The notes under the pieces: generated by a model
Seen by the model: the letters and a program-made list of their open reading frames with translations, nothing else
Database searches by the model: none
What the model was told of the DNA's origin: nothing
Origin: Ornithinimicrobium cryptoxanthini
GTDB taxonomy: Bacteria > Actinomycetota > Actinomycetes > Actinomycetales > Dermatophilaceae
NCBI RefSeq assembly: GCF_023923205.1
Contig: NZ_CP099490.1
Location: 558,001-622,000 of the forward strand
Reading direction: 5' to 3'
Length of the DNA: 64,000 bases
Made by a program: the position numbers and the translations under genes
Shown: positions 41,253 to 50,121 of the stretch, piece by piece
Position numbering within the stretch: position 1 is the stretch's first letter
Layout: every line of letters begins with the position of its first letter

Positions 41253-42728
41253 GTGAGTCTGCACCTGTTCGACACCGCCACCCGTGAGCTGCGGGCCTTC
41301 GAGCCCCTCGAGCCCGGCCGGGTGGGCATCTACATCTGCGGTCTCACCACCCAGGGGACCCCCCACATCGGCCACGTCCGCTTCGCGGTGGCCTTCGACA
41401 TACTGCGTCGTTGGCTGGTCCGCGGCCACGGGTTCGACGTGACCCTGGTGCGCAACGTGACGGACATCGACGACAAGATCCTCCACAAGTCCGCCGAGCA
41501 CGACCGCCCGTGGTGGGCGTGGAGCTATCTCCACGAGCGGGAGACGACGCGCGCCCTGGAGACCCTCGGGGTGCTGGCGCCGACCTATGAGCCGCGGGCC
41601 ACCGGTCACATCACCGAGATGATCGAGCTGATCGACGCACTGGTGGAGCGCGGCCACGCCTACCCCGCGGCCGACGACAGTGGCGACGTCTATTTCGACG
41701 TGCGCTCCTGGCCGGCCTACGGCGAGCTGACCCACCAGAAGATCGAGGACATGGAGCCCGCCGCCGACGCCGACCCGCGCGGCAAACGGGACCCGCGCGA
41801 CTTCGCGCTGTGGAAGGGGGCCAAGGAGCACGAGCCGGCCACGGCGAGCTGGCCCACGGCATACGGTCGCGGTCGTCCGGGGTGGCACCTGGAGTGCTCC
41901 GCGATGGCGCGCAAATACCTCGGCGACACCTTCGACATCCACGGCGGCGGCGTCGACCTGCGCTTCCCGCACCACGAGAACGAGCAGGCGCAGTCGCGCG
42001 CGGCCGGCCTCGGCTTCGCCCGCTACTGGCTGCACAACGCCTGGCTGACGCTCAGCGGCGAAAAGATGAGCAAGTCACTGGGCAACACCCTGACGGTCAG
42101 TGAGCTGACCAAACAGGTGCGTCCGCTGGTGCTGCGCTACTACATCGGCTCCGCGCACTACCGCTCCACCATCGAGTATGGCGAGCGCTCCCTGGAGGAG
42201 GCACAGGCTGCGGTCGAGCGGATCGAGGGTTATCTCCAGCGGGCCCTCGAAGCACTCGGCGAGCCGGCGGACGGGCTGGCCGCCGAGGCGGCGACGTTGG
42301 CGGTGCCGCGGGAGTTCGCGGCTGCGCTGGATGACGACCTCAACGTCCCCGAGGCGCTCGCCGTGCTCTTTGGCGCGGTGCGTGAGGGCAACCGCGCCCT
42401 CGACCAGGCGGACGGCACGGACCGTGCTGCTGTCCGGACGAACCTGCTCGAGCTCGTCGCGATGACCGACGTGCTCGGGATCAACCCCCTCGACCCGGTC
42501 TGGGGTGCCTCTGGCGCCTCCGGGACGGCCGACTCCGTGCTCGACGACCTGGTGCAGCAGCAGCTGGCGGCGCGGGCGGCGGCGCGGGCCGAGCGCGACT
42601 TCGCCACGGCCGACGCGATCCGCGACCAGCTCGCTGCGGTCGGCGTGGTCATCGAGGACACCCCAGCCGGCGCCCGTTGGGCGCTGGCTCGCGAGACAAG
42701 GACTGAGGCAGATCACGATGGCGGGTAA
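41253..42728 (+). CDS. cysS: Cysteinyl-tRNA synthetase
   Basis: 491-residue class I synthetase. Zn-binding Cys in [20 protein letters not shown], which also holds the HIGH motif; [13 protein letters not shown] and [18 protein letters not shown] supply the other Zn ligands; the KMSKS loop is [13 protein letters not shown]-terminal DALR and anticodon domains complete it. GTG 41253 begins [13 protein letters not shown] and has a TAGCCT box seven bases before, so it is leaderless; the longer frame from 41190 is rejected. The separate MshC of mycothiol synthesis is not in the window. Its 3' end overlaps rlmB by 11 bases. Confidence 0.95.
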   Translation: MSLHLFDTATRELRAFEPLEPGRVGIYICGLTTQGTPHIGHVRFAVAFDILRRWLVRGHGFDVTLVRNVTDIDDKILHKSAEHDRPWWAWSYLHERETTRALETLGVLAPTYEPRATGHITEMIELIDALVERGHAYPAADDSGDVYFDVRSWPAYGELTHQKIEDMEPAADADPRGKRDPRDFALWKGAKEHEPATASWPTAYGRGRPGWHLECSAMARKYLGDTFDIHGGGVDLRFPHHENEQAQSRAAGLGFARYWLHNAWLTLSGEKMSKSLGNTLTVSELTKQVRPLVLRYYIGSAHYRSTIEYGERSLEEAQAAVERIEGYLQRALEALGEPADGLAAEAATLAVPREFAAALDDDLNVPEALAVLFGAVREGNRALDQADGTDRAAVRTNLLELVAMTDVLGINPLDPVWGASGASGTADSVLDDLVQQQLAARAAARAERDFATADAIRDQLAAVGVVIEDTPAGARWALARETRTEADHDGG

Positions 42729-43677
42729 CTCCCAGCGCAAGGGCGCGGTCCGCAAGACCGCCAAGAAGGGCCCGCAGGTCGGCAGCGGCGGGCAGCGACG
42801 TCGCGGTCTGGACGGGAAGGGCCCCACCCCCAAGGCCGTCGAGCGCACCGGTCACCCTGCGGCGCGGCGCTCCAACCGCGCCCCGACGGGTTCGAGCGGC
42901 CGACCGCAGCGTGGGGGATCGCAGCGGGGCGGTCCGAAGGCGTCCACCGAGATGGTCGCGGGACGCAACTCCGTCCTTGAGGCGCTGCGCACCTATGTGC
43001 CGGCGAACACCCTGTTTGTCGCGTCCCGGATCGACTCCGACGACCGGGTGCGGGAGGCGATCAAGCTCGCCACCGAGCAGGAGGTCGCGATCCTCGAGGC
43101 GCCGCGCACGGAGCTCGACCGGCTCACCGACGGCTCCGTGCACCAGGGGCTGGCGCTGCAGGTCCCGCCCTATGACTACGCGCACCCCGACGACCTGCTC
43201 TCGGTCGAGCTGCCCGGCACGCCGTTGATCGTAGCCCTCGACGGGATCACCGACCCGCGCAACCTCGGCGCCATCATCCGGTCCGTCGGGGCGTTCGGCG
43301 GACACGGCGTCGTGGTGCCGGCCCGGCGCTCGGCCGGGGTGACCGCGGCGGCCTGGAAGACGTCTGCCGGCGCCGCGTCACGCGTGCGGGTGGCCCAGGC
43401 GACGAACCTGACGCGGGCGTTGGAGGCCTATCGCAAGGCCGGCTTCTTCGTGATCGGCCTGGACTCCGACGGCGACGTCGAGCTGCCCGGCCTCGAGCTG
43501 GCGGACCAACCGCTGGTGATCGTCGTCGGCTCCGAGGGCAAGGGGCTGTCGAGATTGGTGCGCGAGACCTGCGACCAGATCGTCTCGATCCCGATGGCCG
43601 GCATCACCGAGTCCCTCAACGCCGGCATCGCCACGGCTGTCACGCTCTATGAGATCGCACGGCAGCGCTCCCGTTGA
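42718..43677 (+). CDS. rlmB: 23S rRNA (guanosine-2'-O)-methyltransferase RlmB (TrmH family)
   Basis: 319-residue SPOUT methyltransferase. Residues 1-75 are a basic Gly/Arg/Lys-rich extension, probably rRNA-binding. A substrate-binding domain ([20 protein letters not shown]) precedes the knot: [17 protein letters not shown] (motif 1), [19 protein letters not shown] (motif 2) and [20 protein letters not shown] (motif 3). The ATG lies within the end of cysS. Last of the carD-isp-cysS-rlmB set. Confidence 0.93.
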   Translation: MAGNSQRKGAVRKTAKKGPQVGSGGQRRRGLDGKGPTPKAVERTGHPAARRSNRAPTGSSGRPQRGGSQRGGPKASTEMVAGRNSVLEALRTYVPANTLFVASRIDSDDRVREAIKLATEQEVAILEAPRTELDRLTDGSVHQGLALQVPPYDYAHPDDLLSVELPGTPLIVALDGITDPRNLGAIIRSVGAFGGHGVVVPARRSAGVTAAAWKTSAGAASRVRVAQATNLTRALEAYRKAGFFVIGLDSDGDVELPGLELADQPLVIVVGSEGKGLSRLVRETCDQIVSIPMAGITESLNAGIATAVTLYEIARQRSR

Positions 43678-43703
43678 CGTGACGCCCTGACAGGAGCTTT
43701 CAG

Positions 43704-44159
43704 ATGTCCACTGTCCGTGCCGCCACCCGAGGTCTCGTCGTCGCTGACGACCAGCTGCTCGTGACGGTGCTGCACGGCCGGACGGGTGAGTACTGGCTGA
43801 CGCCCGGTGGCGGCCAGCACTTCGGGGAGTCGAAGGTGGAGAACGCGGCCCGGGAGGTCCTGGAGGAGACGGGCTATCACGTCCGGGTGGGGGACCTGGC
43901 CTGCGGTCGTGACTACATCGGGGCCCGGCACTTTCCGGAGTGGGACACCAGGTTCCAGCAGACCGAGCTCTTCTTCTGGTGCCACCTGCTCGACCGGGAG
44001 CGGGACCTGTCGGTCCTCGACCCGGACAGCAGCCAGGTCGGGGTGCGCTGGGTGCCCCTCGCGGAGCTGATCGGCTCACCGCTGTTTCCGCGGCGGCTGG
44101 CGCACTGGCTCCACGAGGACCCCTCAACCCGGCCCGTCTGGCTCGGCGACATCAACTAG
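43704..44159 (+). CDS. NUDIX hydrolase
   Basis: 151-residue single NUDIX domain with a complete box: GGQHFGE, seven residues, REVLEETGY (about residues 37-60). Preceded by YWLTPGGGQHFG and followed by ELFFWCHLLDRERDLSVL. Substrate unknown; similar proteins hydrolyse nucleotide sugars or damaged nucleotides. The ATG at 43704 has GGAGCTTTC upstream. It is 26 bases after rlmB and converges on the HNH gene. Confidence 0.85.
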   Translation: MSTVRAATRGLVVADDQLLVTVLHGRTGEYWLTPGGGQHFGESKVENAAREVLEETGYHVRVGDLACGRDYIGARHFPEWDTRFQQTELFFWCHLLDRERDLSVLDPDSSQVGVRWVPLAELIGSPLFPRRLAHWLHEDPSTRPVWLGDIN

Positions 44160-44233
44160 GCGCTGCTGACCCGGGGAGGCTGCTGTCCGGAGATGGAGTG
44201 AGCGCCGGCCGCGTCCGTGAGGCTTGATCGTCT

Positions 44234-44281
44234 CAGGCGCGATCGTGTGGTCATTCGCGATCGTGTCAGGCGCGATCGTGT
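44234..44281. repeat. Short repeat array abutting the HNH stop codon
   Basis: CAGGCGCGATCGTGT occurs at 44234-44248 and 44267-44281, and its core CGCGATCGTGT a third time at 44256-44266. The last copy touches the stop codon of the minus-strand HNH gene. Confidence 0.7.
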
Positions 44282-45839
44282 TAGGCGATGGCGAGGGCTG
44301 TGTGGTCGATGGGTTTGGTGATGAACTCTTCGCCGTAGGGGCTGGTCCAGATGACGGTGCCGTCGGCGTGCAGGACTGGTCGCCATCGGGTGCTGTGCTT
44401 GAGGCGGTGGTGGTGCTTGCACAGGCAGAGCAGGTTGGTCACGACGGTCGGCCCGGCGGGCCAGGGGGTGATGTGGTCGATCTCGCAGCGTTCGGCCCGG
44501 CGGGCGCAGTTGGGGAAGCGGCAGGTGCCGTCGCGCAGACGCACGTGTCTGGCGATCGCGGCGGTGGGCCGGTAGGTGGGGGCTGAGGTCTCGATCGTGG
44601 TGCCGGTCCTGGCGTCGACCAGCATCCGGGTGACCGGGCACCGAGGGTGCCGGCCAGGGCCAGGGCCAGTGGGGCGGGGATGACTCCGATGCCGGGGATC
44701 TCGACACCGGTGCCGGTCGGGGTGTGCGGGGACAGGACCGCCCAGAGCTGCTCGAGCGTGCCCGGCTCCAGCTCACCAGTGGCCTCAGCCTCACCACTGG
44801 GCTCAGTCTCACCAGTGGGCTCAGCCTCGTCGCGCCCGTCTTCCTGGTCGCAGCCGTCTTCCTGGTCGTCGCTGTCTCCGTGGTCGGTGATGCCGAACGC
44901 GGCGCCCGTCCCGCTGGCTCCAGGCACGTCGCCTGCTCCAGCCGTGTCGGTCGTGTCGGCGGAGGGGGTCTGGGGGGTGATGGGGATGGCGATGGTGACG
45001 TGGGCTTCGATGGTCGCGTTGCCCAGGATCAGGTCGGTCAGGGCGTCGGCGCGGTGCTGGTCCAGGGTCTTGGTCGGGTCGTCGTTGAGCTTTTGGTGGG
45101 CCAGCGTATCGATCGCGGCCCAGGCCTTGGCGGAGTCCTCGGCCGGGAGCTGGGCATACCACTGGGTCAGCCCGGGCAGGTGCGAGGCGCGGGTGGACAC
45201 GAACCGGTCCAGCTTGGCCCGGGCCGCCCGCTCACGCACCAGGTCGGGGTCGATCTTGGCCAGGGCGGTCCGGACCCGGTTGCGGGCTTTCATCGGGGTG
45301 TCACCGGTGATCTGGGGGTGGACCAGCTGTTCCACGAGCGCACACACGTCGTGGTCGGCGTCGGCCAGCTCCTCAGCGATGCACTGGGCCCGGAACAGGT
45401 CCAGCTCTCCGGTCGCGAGCGCGGCCAGGGTCAGGGGCAGGTCCGCTGCCAGCTTCGCGGCCCGCACGACCTTGGTGCTGGCGGCGCCGTGGGACATGCC
45501 CAGCAGCGGGGCCAGGGTGTCGGAGGCGAACTCGTCGACGAACCCGACACCGCGATCGACCTGCTCACAGCCGGTGGTGTCGTTCTCGACCAGGGTCAGC
45601 GCGGCGAACCGGGCGATCCACGCGGTCTGTGCCGCGTGCAGCGCGCCGAGGGCCTCCTGGGCGGCCTTGACCAGGTCGACCTGGTCCTGCGCACTGGCCC
45701 AGGGCCCGCCCGGGGCCAGTGCACTGTCGACCATCGCCTGACCCACCTGCGCGATCCCCGCCAACAGCTCGAGCGCCTCGCCCGGCGCCCCGGCCTGGGC
45801 GACACCGACGAGGTCGAGAACCTCATGCTCCAACTCCAT
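44281..45839 (-). pseudogene. DUF222/HNH endonuclease gene with a frameshift (13E12-repeat family)
   Basis: The N-terminal DUF222 region runs from ATG 45839 (MELEHEVLDLVGVAQAG) to about 44640 and the C-terminal HNH region from there to the stop at 44281, but they are in different frames. Joining them needs one extra base at the C/G run near 44636-44641; the expected product would read VTRMLVDARTGTTIETS. The HNH motif is intact: CEIDHITPWPAGPTVVTNLL, CKHHHRLKH. Without repair the first frame ends at 44439 in Pro/Arg-rich nonsense. The family is multicopy in actinobacteria and often decayed. A sequencing error in the homopolymer is the main alternative. An acidic repeat-rich insert (SGEAEATGELEPG) precedes the break. 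Confidence 0.8.
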
Positions 45840-45966
45840 GGAACAAACGTACTAGACACCACCGACAGTGCCCCACCTTGTCCACAACCCCCGCCCACCA
45901 CCAGCCCGCGAGCACCCGCCATATCTACGCCGAGCCAGAGTAGGGCCAGCTCCTCAGATAGAGGGG

Positions 45967-47208
45967 TTAGCCCTTGGTCCGGATCGGGATCGCCTGGGTG
46001 TCCACGCCGAGGATCGCCACCTCGTCCGGCTTGGTGGGCAGCACGGTGGCCACATAGTCGCGCACCGCCTCCTCGAGGGGCACGTCGTAGTCGGCGCGCT
46101 CGGACAGATACCACCGGTGCTCGAGGAGCTCGTGGAAGAGCTCGGCGGGCTCGAGCTTGCTGCGCAGCTCCAGCGGGACGGTGCGGGTCACGGGCTCGTA
46201 GATGCTCGACAGCCAGTCGTGGGCGACCATCTCCTCGTCGTCGTTCTGACGGTCCTGCGAGGCGCGGAAGGCGTCGAGGTCGTTGAGGAGGCGGCGGGCC
46301 TGGTTCTCCTCGACATCCAGGCCGGTGAGCCGCAGGAGGCGTCGGCTGTGGTGCCCGGCGTCGACGACCTTGGGCTCGATCTGGATCTGCGTGCCGTCCA
46401 GGTCGGTGCTCATCGCGAGCTCGCCGACATCGAAGCCCAGGTTGTTGAGGCGCCGGATGCGCTCGTCCACCCGCCAGCGGTCACCCTGCTCGAACCGCTC
46501 GGACGCGGTGAGCTCGCGCCACAGCAGCTCATAGCGGTGCATCAGCCGGTCGGCGATCTCCAGGGCGTCGGCGTCCTCGTCGAGCAGCTCACCGGCCGCC
46601 AGGTCCATCAGCTCACCGGCGATGTTGCCGTGGGCGATGAAGAGGTCATGTCGTCGCTGCCCGTCGCTGAGCGTGTTGTGCACCTCGGCCGTCTCCGCAT
46701 CGACGAGGTATGCCGCGAACTCGCCGGCGTCCCGTCGGAACAGGGTGTTGGACAAGGAGACATCGCCCCAGTAGACCCCGCCCAGGTGCAGCCGCACCAG
46801 GAGCACCGCCAGGGCGTCGAGCACCCGGCGGGCCGTGTCCGGACGCAGCCGTTGGCTGAAGATCGCGCGATAGGGCAGCGAGAACTTTAGGTGCCGGGTG
46901 ACCAGACAGGCGTCCAGCTCCTGGCCCTCGGCGTCGGTGCGTCCCGCGATGACGGCCAGCGGCTCGACCGCCGGCTGGTCGAGCCGGCGCAGGAGCTGGA
47001 GGGTGCGGTACTCGCGTTGCGCCAGCTCCGCCTTGATCTCCTTGACCGCGATGACACCGCCCGACAGTCGCACGAAGCGCACGACGTGCCGGGAGATGCC
47101 GCGGGGGAGGACCGCCAGGTGGTGCTCCGGCCACTCCTCGAGCGGGACCTGCCAGGGCAGGTCGAGGATGGCCGGGTCGGGCCTGGCGGCGGTGATCTGC
47201 AGAGGCAT
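45967..47208 (-). CDS. DUF4032 kinase-like protein
   Basis: 413-residue protein with an N-terminal kinase-like fold: VIAVKEIKAELAQREY (Lys like that of strand 3), GVYWGDVSLSNTLF (catalytic-loop-like Asp and Asn) and AYLVDAETAEVHN (metal Asp). The second half, from about residue 230, is the DUF4032 domain (IRRLNNLGFDVGELAM, DLDVEENQARRLLNDLDA-like region, KLEPAELFHELLEHRWYLSE). Substrate unknown. It starts 8 bases after the MsmK-type ATPase gene on the same strand, so they share a transcript, which hints at a role in sugar handling. Confidence 0.85.
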   Translation of the reverse strand: MPLQITAARPDPAILDLPWQVPLEEWPEHHLAVLPRGISRHVVRFVRLSGGVIAVKEIKAELAQREYRTLQLLRRLDQPAVEPLAVIAGRTDAEGQELDACLVTRHLKFSLPYRAIFSQRLRPDTARRVLDALAVLLVRLHLGGVYWGDVSLSNTLFRRDAGEFAAYLVDAETAEVHNTLSDGQRRHDLFIAHGNIAGELMDLAAGELLDEDADALEIADRLMHRYELLWRELTASERFEQGDRWRVDERIRRLNNLGFDVGELAMSTDLDGTQIQIEPKVVDAGHHSRRLLRLTGLDVEENQARRLLNDLDAFRASQDRQNDDEEMVAHDWLSSIYEPVTRTVPLELRSKLEPAELFHELLEHRWYLSERADYDVPLEEAVRDYVATVLPTKPDEVAILGVDTQAIPIRTKG

Positions 47209-47216
47209 AGGTCTCC

Positions 47217-48308
47217 TCAGTCGCCGAGGCGCTCCCCGGTCTCGGCGTGGAAGACGTGGAGGTGGTCGGACTTGGGGACCAGGTGAACCGTCTCGCCCTT
47301 GGCCGGGGGCGTGCGACCGTCCACCCGAGCGATGAACGGCCTGATCTCGCCGTCGACGGGTTCCTGACCGGGCACGCGACCATAGATGTAGGCGTCGGCG
47401 CCCAGCTCCTCCACGACGTCGACCTCGACGGCCAGCCCGGCGCCGTCCGTGGACATCGTCAGGTCCTCGGGGCGGACCCCGACGACCACCTGGGGGCCGG
47501 CAGCAGCCAGCGCCTCGCGGGCGATCGGCAGGTCGCTGTCGCCGAACCGCACCCCGCCGTCGGTCACCGGGGCGTGCATCAGGTTCATCGCGGGGGAGCC
47601 GATGAAGCCGGCGACGAAGACATTGTCGGGGTGGTCATACATCCGGCGCGGTGCGTCGCACTGCTGCAGGATGCCGTCCTTGAGGACCGCCACGCGGTCG
47701 CCCATCGTCATGGCCTCGACCTGGTCGTGGGTCACATAGACGGTGGTGACGCCGAGGCGGCGCTGCAGGGAGGCGATCTGGGTGCGGGTCTGCACACGCA
47801 GCTTGGCGTCCAGGTTGGACAGCGGCTCATCCATCAGGAACACCTGCGGCTGCCGCACGATGGCGCGGCCCATGGCCACCCGCTGGCGCTGACCACCGGA
47901 GAGGGCCTTGGGCTTGCGGTCCAGGTAGGGCTCCAGGTCGAGAATCTTGGCAGCCTCCTCGACGCGCTGGCGGATCTCGGCCTTGGGCTTGCCGGCGATG
48001 CGCAGTGCGAAGCCCATGTTGTCGGCCACCGACATGTGCGGATAGAGCGCATAGTTCTGGAAGACCATCGCCACGTCGCGGTCCTTGGGCGGCAGGTCGG
48101 TGACGTCGCGGTCCCCGATCAGGATGCGGCCGTTGTCCACCTCCTCGAGCCCGGCGAGCATGCGCAGGCTCGTGGACTTGCCGCAGCCGGACGGTCCGAC
48201 CAGGACGAGGAACTCACCGTCGGCGATCTCGATGTCTAGGGCATCGACGGCCGGCGTCTCCGAACCGGGATAGACGCGGGTGGCCTGGTCGAATGTCACT
48301 GTTGCCAT
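47217..48308 (-). CDS. Sugar ABC transporter ATP-binding protein, MsmK/UgpC/MalK type
   Basis: 363-residue ATPase. Walker [10 protein letters not shown] (about residues 38-46), Q-loop VFQNYALYPHMS, signature LSGGQRQR, Walker B VFLMDEPLSNLDAKLR and switch VTHDQVEAM. The C-terminal OB/TOBE regulatory domain (VVGVRPEDLTM, VEELGADAYIYGRV) is the MalK type that may energise several sugar importers. GGAGGAG lies 10 bases before ATG 48308; longer frames run through the operator and are rejected. Divergent from malE-malF-malG, which lacks an ATPase of its own, so this is the likely motor. Confidence 0.93.
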   Translation of the reverse strand: MATVTFDQATRVYPGSETPAVDALDIEIADGEFLVLVGPSGCGKSTSLRMLAGLEEVDNGRILIGDRDVTDLPPKDRDVAMVFQNYALYPHMSVADNMGFALRIAGKPKAEIRQRVEEAAKILDLEPYLDRKPKALSGGQRQRVAMGRAIVRQPQVFLMDEPLSNLDAKLRVQTRTQIASLQRRLGVTTVYVTHDQVEAMTMGDRVAVLKDGILQQCDAPRRMYDHPDNVFVAGFIGSPAMNLMHAPVTDGGVRFGDSDLPIAREALAAAGPQVVVGVRPEDLTMSTDGAGLAVEVDVVEELGADAYIYGRVPGQEPVDGEIRPFIARVDGRTPPAKGETVHLVPKSDHLHVFHAETGERLGD

Positions 48309-48471
48309 GCTGGGACTTCTCCTCCACCGGCAGGAACGTGCCGGACGATCCGTTGTAAAGGACGTGCCCACCGACGGGTGCCGGCAGGAGCTCCTCAGGA
48401 GCGGACGCCCTGGAAGTCCCCGACGCACAGGCGTGTCGGTCACCGGCGGCGCTGCCCGTGAAGATGTTGTT

Positions 48472-48512
48472 ACCGTACTGCAATCTGCAAAATCTTGCAG
48501 AACTTGTAAGGT
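48472..48512. promoter_or_regulatory. Divergent promoters and LacI-type operator of the maltodextrin module
   Basis: TCTGCAAAATCTTGCAGA (48484-48501) is an inverted repeat with 7-bp perfect arms around a 4-bp centre. On its right, TAAGGT (48507-48512) is a -10 candidate for malE; on its left, minus-strand TACGGT (48472-48477) is one for the ATPase gene. Each would have CTGCAA within the operator as its -35, so one repressor could block both arms. LacI-family sites have this size and symmetry; the gene at 54614 is the likely source. Confidence 0.7.
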
Positions 48513-48602
48513 ATGAGCCATGCTAGCGGACGTCCCGGTTGGGACCATCCCTGGCCCGGCCAGGCCGCGCGGAGTCGCGGACCACCGTTCAAAGGAGAAC
48601 TC

Positions 48603-49952
48603 ATGAAGCGCACGACCGGCGCGATCGCGATGGTGGGCATCACGGCCCTCCTGCTGACCGCCTGCGGTGGAGACACCGAGTCCGACGACCCCACGACCCC
48701 CGACGCCCCCGCGGCTGAGGCCCCGGCCGACGACGAGACCGCCAGCGAGGACGCCGGCGAGGAGACCGAGGCGCCTCCGGCCGAGGAGGACGCCGAGTCC
48801 ACCGAGCCGCCCGTGCGCGACCAGAACGCTGAGCTGGTGATCTGGTCGGACGACGTGCGCGCTCCGATCCTGACCGAGTTCGCCGACCAGTTCGGCGAGG
48901 AGTTCGGCATCACGGTCCAGGTGCAGGTCTCCACGGATGTGCGCCAGCAGTTCAAGGACGCCACCAACGTCGACCAGGGACCGGACATCATCGTCGGGGC
49001 CCACGACTGGCTCGGCGAGCTCGTCCAGAACGGCACCGTCGCCCCGATCCAGATGTCTGAGGACGTCCAGGCGCAGTTTGTGCCCGAGGCCCTCGAGGCG
49101 ACCAAGTTCGACGGCCAGATCTATGGCGTCCCCTACGCCACCGAGTCCCTCGGCCTGATCCGCAACACCGCACTCGCTCCCGAGGTCCCGGCCTCGATGG
49201 AGGAGCTCGTGGCCAACGGGTCGTCGATGATCGAGGCCGGCGACGCCGACCAGGTCATGGTCCAGGCCATGGGCCAGCAGGGCGACGCCTACAACGCCTT
49301 CCCGTGGCTGTCCGCCTACGGCGGCGGCATCTTCGGCGTGAACTCCGACGGTGGTTGGGACGCGCAGAACGTCATCATCGACTCGCCCGAGAGCATCAAG
49401 GGCGGCGAGAAGATCGCCTGGCTGGGCGAGGAGGGTGCGCTGAACGTCAACGTCGGCGGCACCGAGATGGAGGCCCTGTTCGCCGAGGGCAAGACCCCCT
49501 ACATGGTCTCCGGTCCGTGGGCCATCGCCAACGTCAAGGGCGCCGGCATCGACTACGCGATCGACCCGATCCCCGCCTTCGAGGACGGCGGCGAGCCGAC
49601 CCCGTTCCTGGGTGTCCAGATGTTCTATGTCTCGGCCAAGGCCAAGAACGGGGCCATCGCCCAGGAGTTCGTCAACCAGTACGTCCCCAGCCTCGATCTG
49701 CAGCTCGCGCTGTTCGAGGCCGGCGACCGCCCGCCGGCACTGCAGGAGGCGCTGGACCAGGTCGCAGCGGACAACGAGGACATCGCCGCGTGGTCGGCAG
49801 CAGGGCAGGGCGCCCCGCCGATGCCGAACATCCCCGCGATGAACGCCGTCTGGGGCCCGCTCGGCCAGGCCGCTGCTGACATCGTCAGCGGTGACGACCC
49901 GGCTGACCGCCTCACGGCAGCTCAGGAAGAGGTCGTCGCAGCCATCGGCTGA
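48603..49952 (+). CDS. malE: Maltose/maltodextrin-binding lipoprotein
   Basis: 449-residue extracellular binding protein. Signal peptide ends in lipobox LLTAC (Cys21), then a 50-residue Asp/Glu/Pro-rich linker. The mature domain is MalE-like: LVIWSDDVRAPILTEFADQF, DIIVGAHDWLGELVQNGTVA, YGVPYATESLGLIRNT, AFPWLSAYGGGIFG and YMVSGPWAIANVKGAG. ATG 48603 has AAAGGAG at 6 bases; an upstream in-frame start adds no signal-like sequence. Followed by a strong hairpin. Specificity for maltodextrins is inferred from MalF/G type, the GH13 gene and the MalK-like ATPase. Confidence 0.9.
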   Translation: MKRTTGAIAMVGITALLLTACGGDTESDDPTTPDAPAAEAPADDETASEDAGEETEAPPAEEDAESTEPPVRDQNAELVIWSDDVRAPILTEFADQFGEEFGITVQVQVSTDVRQQFKDATNVDQGPDIIVGAHDWLGELVQNGTVAPIQMSEDVQAQFVPEALEATKFDGQIYGVPYATESLGLIRNTALAPEVPASMEELVANGSSMIEAGDADQVMVQAMGQQGDAYNAFPWLSAYGGGIFGVNSDGGWDAQNVIIDSPESIKGGEKIAWLGEEGALNVNVGGTEMEALFAEGKTPYMVSGPWAIANVKGAGIDYAIDPIPAFEDGGEPTPFLGVQMFYVSAKAKNGAIAQEFVNQYVPSLDLQLALFEAGDRPPALQEALDQVAADNEDIAAWSAAGQGAPPMPNIPAMNAVWGPLGQAAADIVSGDDPADRLTAAQEEVVAAIG

Positions 49953-49970
49953 CGCCTCACCCGTGAGACC

Positions 49971-50011
49971 GGTCCCGGCTGGACCTCGCCTACGCAGGTC
50001 CAGCCGGGACC
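49971..50011 (+). terminator. Strong hairpin between malE and malF
   Basis: GGTCCCGGCTGGACCT (49971-49986) and AGGTCCAGCCGGGACC (49996-50011) form a perfect 16-bp stem with a 9-base loop, 18 bases after the malE stop. It should cause partial termination or protect the malE mRNA end, giving excess binding protein over permease. The pstS-pstC hairpin has the same placement. Confidence 0.85.
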
Positions 50012-50060
50012 ACCCCACCGTTCCGGCTCGGGGCGCCCCCAGCGTGAGCGGGTGGTGACC

Positions 50061-50105
50061 CAGACTTCCTCGCACACAGACTTCCTCGCACACAGACTTC
50101 CTCGG
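50061..50105. repeat. 16-bp tandem repeat before malF
   Basis: Two full copies of CAGACTTCCTCGCACA (50061-50076, 50077-50092) and 12 of the first 13 bases of a third. It lies between the hairpin and the malF start at 50122. Its TTCCTCG resembles the TTCCTCGG near pstB, but the rest differs. Confidence 0.85.
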
Positions 50106-50121
50106 CAGCACGGAGACATCG

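Noticed and set aside
44160..44280. Small gene between the NUDIX and HNH genes
   Set aside because: Only 121 bases, filled by short repeats; frames lack starts and composition.
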